From Geminicoccaceae bacterium SCSIO 64248 (lineage in GTDB: Bacteria; Pseudomonadota; Alphaproteobacteria; Geminicoccales; Geminicoccaceae): a DNA stretch of 64,000 bases. The translations under genes were made by a program, and so were the position numbers. The notes beneath the pieces were generated by a model, which did no database searches, was not told the origin of the DNA, and saw nothing but the letters and a program-made list of their open reading frames with translations. The stretch covers positions 620,001 through 684,000 of the forward strand of contig CP122393.1 of the NCBI GenBank assembly GCA_029814805.1. Reading direction: 5' to 3'. Shown piece after piece: positions 45,097-52,483 of this stretch (position 1 is its first letter; every line of letters starts with the position of its first letter).

Positions 45097-46635
45097 TTAC
45101 GGTTGCGGTTCCAGGCCGAGCTTCGCCGCGAGGCCGATCCTTTGGATCTTGCCGGTGGCACCCTTGGGGATCTCCTCAAGCACCAGGATCCGGCGCGGCA
45201 CCTTGAAGTCGGCCAGGCGCTCGGCGACGAAGGCGCGAAGCGCGCTTTCGTCCGCGCTCGCCTCGGCGGCCAGGACCACGGCGGCGGCGACATCCTCGCC
45301 GAGCTTGGCATGGCGCACGGCGAAGGTGACGCACTGCGCCACGTGGGGATGGTCGAGCAGGACCTCGTCGACCTCGCGGGGCGAGATCTTCTCGCCGCCC
45401 CGGTTGATGATCTCCTTCAGCCGCCCGGTGATGGTGAGATAGCCGGACGCGTCGAGAATGCCTTGGTCGCCCGTACGGAACCAGCCGTCGGGCGTGAAGG
45501 CCTCGGCATTGGCGGCGGGATTGTTCTCGTAGCCCGCCATGACGTTGCCGCCCGAGATGACGATCTCGCCGCTCGTGCCGGCCAGGACCGGGTCGCCGCG
45601 CGTGTCGACCACGCGGATCGCCGGACCGGCGGCGACGCCGACCGAGCCCGGCCGGCGCTCGCCGGGCGGCAGCGGATTGCTCGCCATCTGGTGCGCCGCC
45701 TCGGTCATGCCGTAGGCCTCGATCACGGGCGCGCCGAAGGTCTCCTCGAGCTGGCGGAGCACCTGCGGCGGCAGTGAGGCGGAGGACGACCGCACGAAGC
45801 GCAGCCGGTTGCCCTCGACCGCCTTCGCGTTGTGCCGGGCGCGGCCCAGGATCGCCTGGTGCATGGTCGGCACGGCGCTGTACCAGGTCGGCTGCACTTT
45901 CTCGAAGGTCGCGAAGAAGGACAGGGCGTTGAAGCCCGGCGTGCAGTGCACCGCACCGCCCGCCGAGAGCGGCGCCAGGACGCCGGCGATCAGGCCGTGA
46001 ATGTGGAACAGCGGCATGATGCCGAGCCCGACATCGCCCGCGGTGAACGCAAGCGAGCGGGCGATGTTGCCGGCCGAGGCGGCGAGGTTGCGCTGGGCGA
46101 GCGGCACGATCTTGGGCCGTGAGGTCGTGCCCGAGGTGTGCAGGACTAGGGCGATGTCGTCCGGCCCGGCCGGGGCGAACGCGCCGTCCGTCGTGTCGTC
46201 CGCGAACGGGAGCGTGAAGCTGCCGGCGCCGCGCTCCGGTGTCGGTCGCAGGCGGACGAGCGGAACGTCCATCTCCGCCGCCACGGCGAGGGCGGGCGAG
46301 TCCGCGCCCTCGGCCACGACCAGGAGCTTCGCGCCGAGATCGGACAGATAGAAGGCGAACTCCTCCGCGCGATAGGACGGGTTCAGCGGCGCCGCGGTCG
46401 CGCACGCGCTGATCGCGAGGAAGGCGGCCGCCATCTCCGCGCCGTTCGGCAGGACGATCGCGACCCGGTCGCCCGGCCCGATGCCGTGGCCGGCCAGGGC
46501 GGCGCCGGTCGTCTCGACCAGGCGGCGCAGGGCGCCATGGCTCATGGGCGCCGCGCCCTCGGCCATGAGGGCGGGAGCATCGTCCGCGCCCGCGGCGAGG
46601 ACGTCCGCAATCGTGCGACGTGCCGTGTCGGCCAT
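45097..46635 (-). CDS. acyl-CoA ligase (AMP-binding, oxalate-CoA ligase-like)
   Basis: A 512-aa ANL-superfamily enzyme: ATP-binding LHTSGTTSRPKIVPL, FHIHGLIAG, YGMTEAAHQM, the hinge GRLKEIINRGGEKISPREVDEV and catalytic lysine in KGATGKIQR. The compact length and the spelling of FHIHGL...YGMTEAAHQ fit, from memory, the Pcs60/AAE3 oxalate-CoA ligase group, but any short acid is possible. The start at 46635 shares one base with the upstream stop (TGATG). In an operon with a ketopantoate-reductase-like gene upstream and an ABM gene downstream. Confidence 0.85.
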   Translation of the reverse strand: MADTARRTIADVLAAGADDAPALMAEGAAPMSHGALRRLVETTGAALAGHGIGPGDRVAIVLPNGAEMAAAFLAISACATAAPLNPSYRAEEFAFYLSDLGAKLLVVAEGADSPALAVAAEMDVPLVRLRPTPERGAGSFTLPFADDTTDGAFAPAGPDDIALVLHTSGTTSRPKIVPLAQRNLAASAGNIARSLAFTAGDVGLGIMPLFHIHGLIAGVLAPLSAGGAVHCTPGFNALSFFATFEKVQPTWYSAVPTMHQAILGRARHNAKAVEGNRLRFVRSSSASLPPQVLRQLEETFGAPVIEAYGMTEAAHQMASNPLPPGERRPGSVGVAAGPAIRVVDTRGDPVLAGTSGEIVISGGNVMAGYENNPAANAEAFTPDGWFRTGDQGILDASGYLTITGRLKEIINRGGEKISPREVDEVLLDHPHVAQCVTFAVRHAKLGEDVAAAVVLAAEASADESALRAFVAERLADFKVPRRILVLEEIPKGATGKIQRIGLAAKLGLEPQP

Positions 46636-47651
46636 CACGCGTCTCCTCCCTGGCCGAGACGGAGGCCGTGCCCCGCTTCGGCGATGCGCCGGGTCAGCAT
46701 CTGCATGCAGGCGTGCACGGCGTCGATATGCGGCGTGGCGATGTCGGTCAGGCGGCCGAGCTCGATCACGGAGCCGACCAGCGCATCCAGCTCGATCGGC
46801 CGCCCGGCTTCGACGTCCTGCAGCATCGAGGTCTTGTGCGCGCCGACCTTGCGCGCGCCCTCGATGCGCTTGTCGATGCCGAGCTTGAAGGTCACGCCCA
46901 GAGCGCCTGCGACGTCCCGCGCTTCGGCCATCATCGCCGCGATCAGGCTGCGGGTCGGCTCGAATTCGCAGAGATCGACCAGGGTCGCATGGGTCAGGGC
47001 GCTGACCGGGTTCAGGCTGAGATTGCCCCAGAGCTTCAGCCAGATCTCGGCACGGATGTCCTTGGTCACCGGGGCACGGAAGCCGGCCTTGGCCAGAATC
47101 TGCGACAGGGCCTGGACGCGGTCGGTCATCGCGCCGGAGAGTTCGCCCAGTCCGAAGCGGTTGCCCTCGATCACGCGGACGACGCCCGGCGCTTCCAGGA
47201 TGGCGGCGGGATAGACGACACAACCGATCACCCGCGCCGCGTCGACATGCGCCGCGATCGCACCGCCCGGGTCGGCCGTCTGCAGCCGAGTGCCGGCTAG
47301 CGCGCCGCCATGGTCGTGGAAATACCACCAGGGAATGCCGTTCTGCATGGTCACGATCGACGTGCCGTCGTGGCAAAGCGCGGCAAGGTCTCCTGCGATC
47401 GGGCCGACCTGATGCGCCTTCACGGTCAGCAGCACGGCGTCGTGCGGTCCCGCCTCGGCGGGGCTCGCCGCCGTGGCGAGGTCGCGCGCGACCGTCTCGC
47501 CGCCATCCTCGCCGGCCAGGCGCAGGCCGTCCTTGCGTATGGCCTCGAGGTTGGCGCCACGCGCGATCACCGTGACGTCGGTGCCTGCCTCCGCCAGCCG
47601 CACGGCGAGATAGCCGCCGATCGCGCCGGCGCCGACGATGGCGATCCTCAT
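46635..47651 (-). CDS. 2-dehydropantoate 2-reductase family protein
   Basis: A 338-aa NADP-dependent reductase: Rossmann motif GAGAIGGYLAVRLAEAG at the N-terminus, the catalytic-lysine region TKDIRAEIWLKLWGNLSLNPVSAL and the C-terminal helical domain (KTSMLQDVEAGRPIELDALVG). PanE reduces ketopantoate, but many homologues act on other 2-keto acids, and the position in a catabolic-looking operon favours such a role. It is the first gene of the minus-strand operon 47651-42979; a 230-bp gap separates it from the divergent RraA-like gene. Confidence 0.82.
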   Translation of the reverse strand: MRIAIVGAGAIGGYLAVRLAEAGTDVTVIARGANLEAIRKDGLRLAGEDGGETVARDLATAASPAEAGPHDAVLLTVKAHQVGPIAGDLAALCHDGTSIVTMQNGIPWWYFHDHGGALAGTRLQTADPGGAIAAHVDAARVIGCVVYPAAILEAPGVVRVIEGNRFGLGELSGAMTDRVQALSQILAKAGFRAPVTKDIRAEIWLKLWGNLSLNPVSALTHATLVDLCEFEPTRSLIAAMMAEARDVAGALGVTFKLGIDKRIEGARKVGAHKTSMLQDVEAGRPIELDALVGSVIELGRLTDIATPHIDAVHACMQMLTRRIAEAGHGLRLGQGGDA

Positions 47652-47881
47652 CCGCTGGTTCCGTCGATCATGGTGCGCTCCCCGTCGCTTTGCTTGCTTC
47701 GGCTCGTTCCCTGGCCGGAGGCGAGCCTAGGTCATCGGTCCGTCCTTGAGTAGGGCCTAGCATGGCCATGCGCCGCGAAGGCGTGTTGCGGTCCGGCCGG
47801 TTCGTTCGCAGACTGGCAGCCTATCGGGGGCAAGGCCGGTCACCCGTACGAAGCCGGCCGCAAAGCAAGGAACGCCATGTC

Positions 47882-48838
47882 ATGACCATCGCCAGGATCG
47901 CCAGGATCGCCAGGATCGCCGGGGCGGCCGTCGTCCTGCTGACCATCGGCTCGTTCGAGGGAAGCGGCGACACGCAGGCCCAGACGCTTTCGAAGGAGGA
48001 ACTCACGTTCCTGACCCAGGCGTGGCAGGGCGAGCGGTTCGAGGACGGCCGGCCGCGTGTGCCGGACGACCTGCTGGAGCGGGCGAGGGCGGTCGGCATC
48101 GACGACGCCTGGACCGTCCTCAACAACGAAGGCTACGTCAACCAGTTCGCCGGCGGCTGGAAGACCGTGAACGATGCGCCCGTGATCGGCCGAGCCGTGA
48201 CCGCCATGTTCATGCCCAGCCGGCCCGACGTCCACGCCGGCATCAGGGAGCGCGGTCAGGCGCAGGGGCGACAGGGCGACACCAATGCCTGGCCGATCGA
48301 GGTCCTGACAAAGGGCGATGTCTACGTCGCCGACGGCTTCGGCAAGGTCGCGGGCGGCACGTTGATGGGCGCCACGCTCGCCAACTCGATCTTCAGCAAA
48401 AGCGGCAACGGCGTCGTGTTCGATGGCGCTGCGCGCGACCTCGATGCGATCCACGCCATCGAGGGGTTCAACGCCTTCGTGCGCGACTTCCATCCATCCT
48501 TTCTGGAGAGCATGACGCTCATGGGGCTGAACACGCCGGTCCGGATCGGCGAGGCGGTCGTCCTGCCGGGCGATCTCGTCATGGCCGGGCGCGAGGGCGT
48601 CCTGTTCATCCCCGCGCACATGGCCGAGCCGGTCATCGCCACGGCCGAGTTCGTCGTGCGCAAGGACGCGTTCGGCTTCGAGATGGTCCGCACGGGCCGC
48701 TACGCGACCGGCCAGATCGACAGCCAATGGACCGACGAGATCAAGACCGCCTTTCTCGACTGGCTGGAGCAGCATCCCGAGCAGGGCTCGATGACCCGCG
48801 AGGAGCTCGACGCCATGATGGGCCGGCGCACCTGGTGA
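47882..48838 (+). CDS. exported RraA-like family protein
   Basis: A 318-aa protein whose central block GGTLMGATLANSIFSKSGNGVVFDGAARDLDAI matches the RraA/HMG-aldolase fold, with the conserved Arg-Asp pair that binds metal and substrate. Usual RraA-like proteins are about 160-230 aa and cytoplasmic; this one has an N-terminal signal (MTIARIARIARIAGAAVVLL, cleavage about residue 34 after TQAQ) and extra N- and C-terminal segments. An exported 4-carboxy-4-hydroxy-2-oxoadipate-aldolase-like or oxaloacetate-decarboxylase-like activity is possible, but unproven. The signal is encoded partly by a 9-bp tandem repeat. Confidence 0.75.
   Translation: MTIARIARIARIAGAAVVLLTIGSFEGSGDTQAQTLSKEELTFLTQAWQGERFEDGRPRVPDDLLERARAVGIDDAWTVLNNEGYVNQFAGGWKTVNDAPVIGRAVTAMFMPSRPDVHAGIRERGQAQGRQGDTNAWPIEVLTKGDVYVADGFGKVAGGTLMGATLANSIFSKSGNGVVFDGAARDLDAIHAIEGFNAFVRDFHPSFLESMTLMGLNTPVRIGEAVVLPGDLVMAGREGVLFIPAHMAEPVIATAEFVVRKDAFGFEMVRTGRYATGQIDSQWTDEIKTAFLDWLEQHPEQGSMTREELDAMMGRRTW
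47891..47917 (+). repeat. three tandem copies of a 9-bp unit in a signal-peptide coding region
   Basis: GCCAGGATC occurs three times in a row (47891-47899, 47900-47908, 47909-47917), encoding Ala-Arg-Ile repeats in the n-region of the RraA-like protein. The unit is in frame, so slippage would change signal charge and length by three residues without a frameshift. Confidence 0.7.
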
Positions 48839-48931
48839 ATCGGATGCCGGAACATCGGGCGGCGCTTTCGGCGTTCTTCAGGTGGGCGCTGATGCCTGCC
48901 CTGCGTCTCGCCACGAGGAGCCCGACACGCC

Positions 48932-49276
48932 ATGGCCAGGACCTATGACGGCATCGACTTCAAGCCGCCCAAGACGGTCGGCCGCGAGGCCGCAAAGGGG
49001 CTGAAATTGCGCGAGCGGTTTGGACGCGGCGGCACCGAGGTCGGTGTCGGCCGGGCCCGACAGCTGGAGAAGGGCGACCCGGTCCCGCCCAACGTCGTCC
49101 GACGCATGAGCGCCTACTTCAAACGGCACAATGTCGACAAGCGCGGCAAGAACTGGGGCAGGGAGGACGACCCGTCGGCCGGCTACGTCGCTTGGCTGCT
49201 TTGGGGCGGCGAACCGGGGCGTGACTGGGCCGACCGGATCAAGGCGAGGATGGACAAGGCAGACGGCAAAGCCTGA
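48932..49276 (+). CDS. small protein resembling a phage-head-protein-associated domain
   Basis: A 114-residue basic protein with a good ribosome-binding site (GAGGAGC upstream). The block RRMSAYFKRHNVDKRGKNWGRE followed by GYVAWLLWGGEPGRDWADRI resembles, from memory, a short domain found in phage prohead/portal-associated proteins and as standalone proteins (RRMxSFFxRH...GxIAWxLWGGxxGxxWA). Function is unknown. No other phage gene is near, so I do not call a prophage. It is 93 bp after the RraA-like gene and precedes a strong inverted repeat. Confidence 0.65.
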   Translation: MARTYDGIDFKPPKTVGREAAKGLKLRERFGRGGTEVGVGRARQLEKGDPVPPNVVRRMSAYFKRHNVDKRGKNWGREDDPSAGYVAWLLWGGEPGRDWADRIKARMDKADGKA

Positions 49277-49340
49277 GCTCGAGTTTGGTTTGAGCCGGCC
49301 TGTGCCGGGCGGTCTCGCCGGTCGCCATGGATGTAGCCTT

Positions 49341-49376
49341 GCAGAATTGTCGACAGTCATCGATTGACAATTCTGC
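49341..49376. promoter_or_regulatory. 11-bp perfect inverted repeat, candidate operator
   Basis: GCAGAATTGTC (49341-49351) and GACAATTCTGC (49366-49376) are exact inverted copies with a 14-bp spacer. TTGTCGACAG inside the left arm resembles a GntR-type half-site pair, and TTGACA (49364-49369) lies in the right half. It is 120 bp before the dehydrogenase start and 64 bp after the previous stop. There is no T-run, so an operator is favoured over a terminator. Confidence 0.5.
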
Positions 49377-49496
49377 CGGCTGCGTGCATGCCGGATGCCG
49401 ACGTGCCGTGGGGGATGATCGGATTCGAAGGGGAGATCGCCGGCGCGAGGCCGTGTAGGGTGGCGACATCGTCCAGGCCAAGCGGAGGCACGAGCA

Positions 49497-50570
49497 ATGA
49501 GCGGCGAGCGAACCTATCGGATCGCGGTGATCCCGGGCGACGGCATCGGCAAGGAGGTCATGCCGGAAGGCGTGCGTGCGCTCGAGGCGGCCGCCTCCAG
49601 GTTCGGATTCGCGCTTCGGCTCGACGACATGGACTTCGCGTCCTGCGACTACTACGCGAAGCACGGTCAGATGATGCCGGACGACTGGAAGGAGCACGTC
49701 CAGCACCACGACGCCATCTTCTACGGCGCGGTCGGCTGGCCCGCGACCGTGCCCGACCACGTCTCGCTCTGGGGCTCGCTTCTCCAGTTCCGCCGTGAGT
49801 TCAACCAATACGTCAACCTGCGGCCGGTGCGGCTCATGCCGGGCGTGCCGTGCCCGCTGGCCGGCCGCAAGCCCGGCGACATCGACTTCTGGGTGGTGCG
49901 CGAGAACACTGAGGGCGAGTACTCCTCGATCGGCGGAACCATGTTCCCCGGCACCGAGCGCGAGGTCGTCATCCAGGAGACGGTGATGACCCGGACCGGC
50001 GTCGACCGCATCCTGAAATTCGCCTTCGAGCTCGCGCAGAGCCGGCCGAAGAAGCACCTTACCTCGGCGACCAAGTCGAACGGCATCTCGATCACCATGC
50101 CCTATTGGGACAAGCGGGTCGAAGCCATGGCGGAGCACTACCCCGAGGTGCGCTGGGACAAGTTCCACATCGACATCCTGACCGCGCATTTCGTGCGCAA
50201 CCCGGACTGGTTCGACGTGGTCGTCGCGTCCAACCTGTTCGGCGACATCCTCTCGGACCTGGGGCCGGCCTGCACCGGCACGATCGGCATAGCCCCCTCC
50301 GGCAACATCAATCCGGACCGGACCGCGCCCTCGTTGTTCGAGCCGGTTCACGGGTCGGCGCCGGACATCGCCTTCAAGGGCATCGCCAACCCAATCGGCC
50401 AGATCTGGTCGGCGGCCATGATGCTGGAGCATCTGGGCGAGACCGAGGCCGCCGCGGCGATCGTGAGCGCGATCGAAACGGTGTTGGCCGAGCCGGGCCT
50501 GCGCACCGGCGACCTCGGCGGACCGGCCGGGACGGAAGCCTGCGGCAAGGCGATCGCCGAGGCGATCTGA
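49497..50570 (+). CDS. tartrate dehydrogenase / D-malate dehydrogenase (decarboxylating)
   Basis: A 357-aa beta-decarboxylating dehydrogenase. The order of motifs is IPGDGIGKEVMPEG, NLRPVRLMPG, ENTEGEYSSIGG, the metal site SNLFGDILSDLGPACTG and the NAD loop EPVHGSAPDIAFKGIANPIG. The ENTEGEYSS and NLRPVR spellings fit, from memory, TtuC/DmlA rather than isopropylmalate dehydrogenase. It oxidises L-tartrate or D-malate. It is 57 bp before a PdxA-family gene, and a perfect inverted repeat upstream suggests inducible expression. Confidence 0.88.
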   Translation: MSGERTYRIAVIPGDGIGKEVMPEGVRALEAAASRFGFALRLDDMDFASCDYYAKHGQMMPDDWKEHVQHHDAIFYGAVGWPATVPDHVSLWGSLLQFRREFNQYVNLRPVRLMPGVPCPLAGRKPGDIDFWVVRENTEGEYSSIGGTMFPGTEREVVIQETVMTRTGVDRILKFAFELAQSRPKKHLTSATKSNGISITMPYWDKRVEAMAEHYPEVRWDKFHIDILTAHFVRNPDWFDVVVASNLFGDILSDLGPACTGTIGIAPSGNINPDRTAPSLFEPVHGSAPDIAFKGIANPIGQIWSAAMMLEHLGETEAAAAIVSAIETVLAEPGLRTGDLGGPAGTEACGKAIAEAI

Positions 50571-50627
50571 ACGCGATCGGGCGGGACGGTTCCGGCGCGC
50601 CCGACATGCTTGCTTGGGACGACCGCA

Positions 50628-51629
50628 ATGAGCACCGAGACCCGCCCGATCATCGCGCTTCTGCCCGGCGACTGCACGGGCATCGGTCCGGAGCAGACAG
50701 CGCGCATCCTGCACGACGGGCGCATGGCGGACGCGGCGAGGCTGGTCTTCCTCGGCGACCGCCGGGTGCTGGAGCAAGGCATGCGCCATGCCGGGGTGAC
50801 GGTCGCGTGCGACTGGATCGAGCGCCCCGCGGCGGCCGACTGGTCGCGCCCGGCCGTGCCGGCGATCGACCTCGGCACGATCGACCCCGGACGCTTCCCG
50901 GTCGGCCGGGTCAGCGCCGAATCCGGCCGCCTGACCGGCGACAGCCTGGCTCATGCGATCGACCTCGCGCTGGCCGGCGAGGTCGAGGCCATCACCTTCG
51001 CGCCGCTCAACAAGAGGGCGCTGTTCGACGGTGGCTGGCGCTTTCCCGACGAGCACAAGCTGTTCGCCGACCGGCTCGGCCATCAGGGCTATTTCAGCGA
51101 GATGAACGTGCTGGACGGCCAGTGGATGTCACGGGTCACCGGCCATCTGTCGCTTCGCGAGGCGCTCGACGCGATCACCGCCGAGACCATCGCGGACGCC
51201 ATCCGTCTCGCGGACCGCACGATGCGCAGGGCGGGCATCGCCAGGCCCAGGATCGCCGTCGCCGCGCTCAACCCGCATGCCGGGGAGGGCGGGCTGTTCG
51301 GGCGCGAGGAGATCGAGCTGATCCGTCCGACCGTCGAGGCGGTCGCTTCGACCGGCATCGACTGCCACGGGCCGTTCCCGGCGGACACGATCTATCTCAA
51401 GGCGTTCGCCGGCGCCTATGACGGGGTCGTCGCCATGTATCACGACCAGGGCCAGATCGCGACCAAGCTCAAGGGCTTCAACAAGGGCGTGACCGTCACC
51501 GCCGGGCTCGACACGGTGTTCACCACGCCGTCGCACGGCGTGGCCTATGACATCGCCGGCAAGGGCATCGCCGACACCGGCGCCTTCGAGGCGGCCATCC
51601 GGCTGGCCGGCCGCCTCGCCGGACGCTAG
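50628..51629 (+). CDS. PdxA-family dehydrogenase (4-phosphoerythronate/threonate type)
   Basis: A 333-aa 4-hydroxythreonine-4-phosphate dehydrogenase family protein, with the metal-binding histidines in VTGHLSLREAL, ALNPHAGEGGLFG and AMYHDQGQIATKLKGF. The gene lies beside a tartrate/malate-type dehydrogenase, which favours the PdxA2 catabolic group (4-phospho-D-threonate or D-erythronate) over vitamin B6 synthesis; this is inference. I chose the ATG at 50628 rather than the in-frame TTG at 50610. Its TAG overlaps the reverse-complemented stop of the convergent lipoprotein gene in the tetramer CTAG (51626-51629). Confidence 0.86.
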   Translation: MSTETRPIIALLPGDCTGIGPEQTARILHDGRMADAARLVFLGDRRVLEQGMRHAGVTVACDWIERPAAADWSRPAVPAIDLGTIDPGRFPVGRVSAESGRLTGDSLAHAIDLALAGEVEAITFAPLNKRALFDGGWRFPDEHKLFADRLGHQGYFSEMNVLDGQWMSRVTGHLSLREALDAITAETIADAIRLADRTMRRAGIARPRIAVAALNPHAGEGGLFGREEIELIRPTVEAVASTGIDCHGPFPADTIYLKAFAGAYDGVVAMYHDQGQIATKLKGFNKGVTVTAGLDTVFTTPSHGVAYDIAGKGIADTGAFEAAIRLAGRLAGR

Positions 51630-52078
51630 GTCGAGGAGGGGCTGGCGCAGGAGCCGGTCGGGAGCTTGCCCGAAGCGCAGTCCTGCTTCCACTGCTCGAA
51701 CAGGGCCTGCTCCTTGAGCTTCTTGTCGACCTCGGCCTTCTGGATCTGGCTCTGCTTCTCGTAGGCGAGCTGGCGCTGGGTCGCCTCATCGGCGGCCTGC
51801 TGCTGTGCGGTTGACGCGCGCTGCTGCCTCGGCGCGTCGACATATTTGTCGCCGGCCATGCCGCCAAGGACGGCGCCGCCGACCATGGCCGCGGCCTGAA
51901 CGAAGGGCGAGCCGTTATGGGCCAGCGCGCCGCCGAGCAGGGCGCCGCCGGCCGCGCCGCCATAGGTGCCGAGGCCGAACTGGCCGTCGTCACCGGAATC
52001 GGCACAGCCGGCCAAGCCGAGGCCGCCAGCCAGGAGCAAGGCCAGGCCGGCGGTTCGCGACATGCGACGGACGGTCAT
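51626..52078 (-). CDS. glycine-zipper lipoprotein, unknown function
   Basis: A 150-residue exported lipoprotein: signal with lipobox LGLAGC (about residue 25), then a glycine-rich zipper (TYGGAAGGALLGGALAHNG and AMVGGAVLGGMAGD), which is typical of glycine-zipper 2TM proteins, and a charged coiled-coil-like tail (QQAADEATQRQLAYEKQ). Two cysteines near the C-terminus (DCASGKLPTGSC) may form a disulfide. It is last in a three-gene operon; its start overlaps the EF-hand gene stop by 4 bp. Confidence 0.75.
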   Translation of the reverse strand: MTVRRMSRTAGLALLLAGGLGLAGCADSGDDGQFGLGTYGGAAGGALLGGALAHNGSPFVQAAAMVGGAVLGGMAGDKYVDAPRQQRASTAQQQAADEATQRQLAYEKQSQIQKAEVDKKLKEQALFEQWKQDCASGKLPTGSCASPSST

Positions 52079-52461
52079 TGCGCGGGTCCTTCCATGATCA
52101 CCTCGTCGAGCTCGAGCACGTTGTCGTCGTTGACGTCCAGCGCCTGGAACTGGTCGAGCTTGAAAGCGCGAACCTCCTCGAAGGAGAGCTCGCCGTCTCC
52201 GTCGTCGTCGACCTGCGCCGCGTGCGACTGGACACCGGCCGGCAGCTCGGTGATGACGACGACCTCGTCGCCGTCGTCGTCATGGCCAACGAAGGCCGTG
52301 ATCGTATCGGCCGCGAATTCGGCCTCGTCGATCGCGCCGTCGCCGTTGGTGTCGGCCGCGGCGAAGGCGGCTCGCTGCTCGTCCTCGGTCAGGACCGACT
52401 GCGCCAGGACGGGCGTGGCCAACACGGCCAGAACAGCCCCGGCGAGAACCGTATTCCGCAC
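52075..52461 (-). CDS. exported EF-hand calcium-binding protein
   Basis: A 128-residue protein with a signal peptide (cleavage after VLA, about residue 20) and four EF-hand-like loops: DTNGDGAIDEAE (37-48), DDDGDEVVVITE (61-72), DDDGDGELSFEE (85-96) and DVNDDNVLELDE (109-120). Loops one, three and four have good ligand patterns; the second lacks the central glycine-isoleucine arrangement. A calcium-binding or buffering role in the periplasm is expected. It follows the RTX protease gene by 22 bp. Confidence 0.85.
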   Translation of the reverse strand: MRNTVLAGAVLAVLATPVLAQSVLTEDEQRAAFAAADTNGDGAIDEAEFAADTITAFVGHDDDGDEVVVITELPAGVQSHAAQVDDDGDGELSFEEVRAFKLDQFQALDVNDDNVLELDEVIMEGPAQ

Positions 52462-52483
52462 GCTCGTCTCCCTTTGCTCTGTC

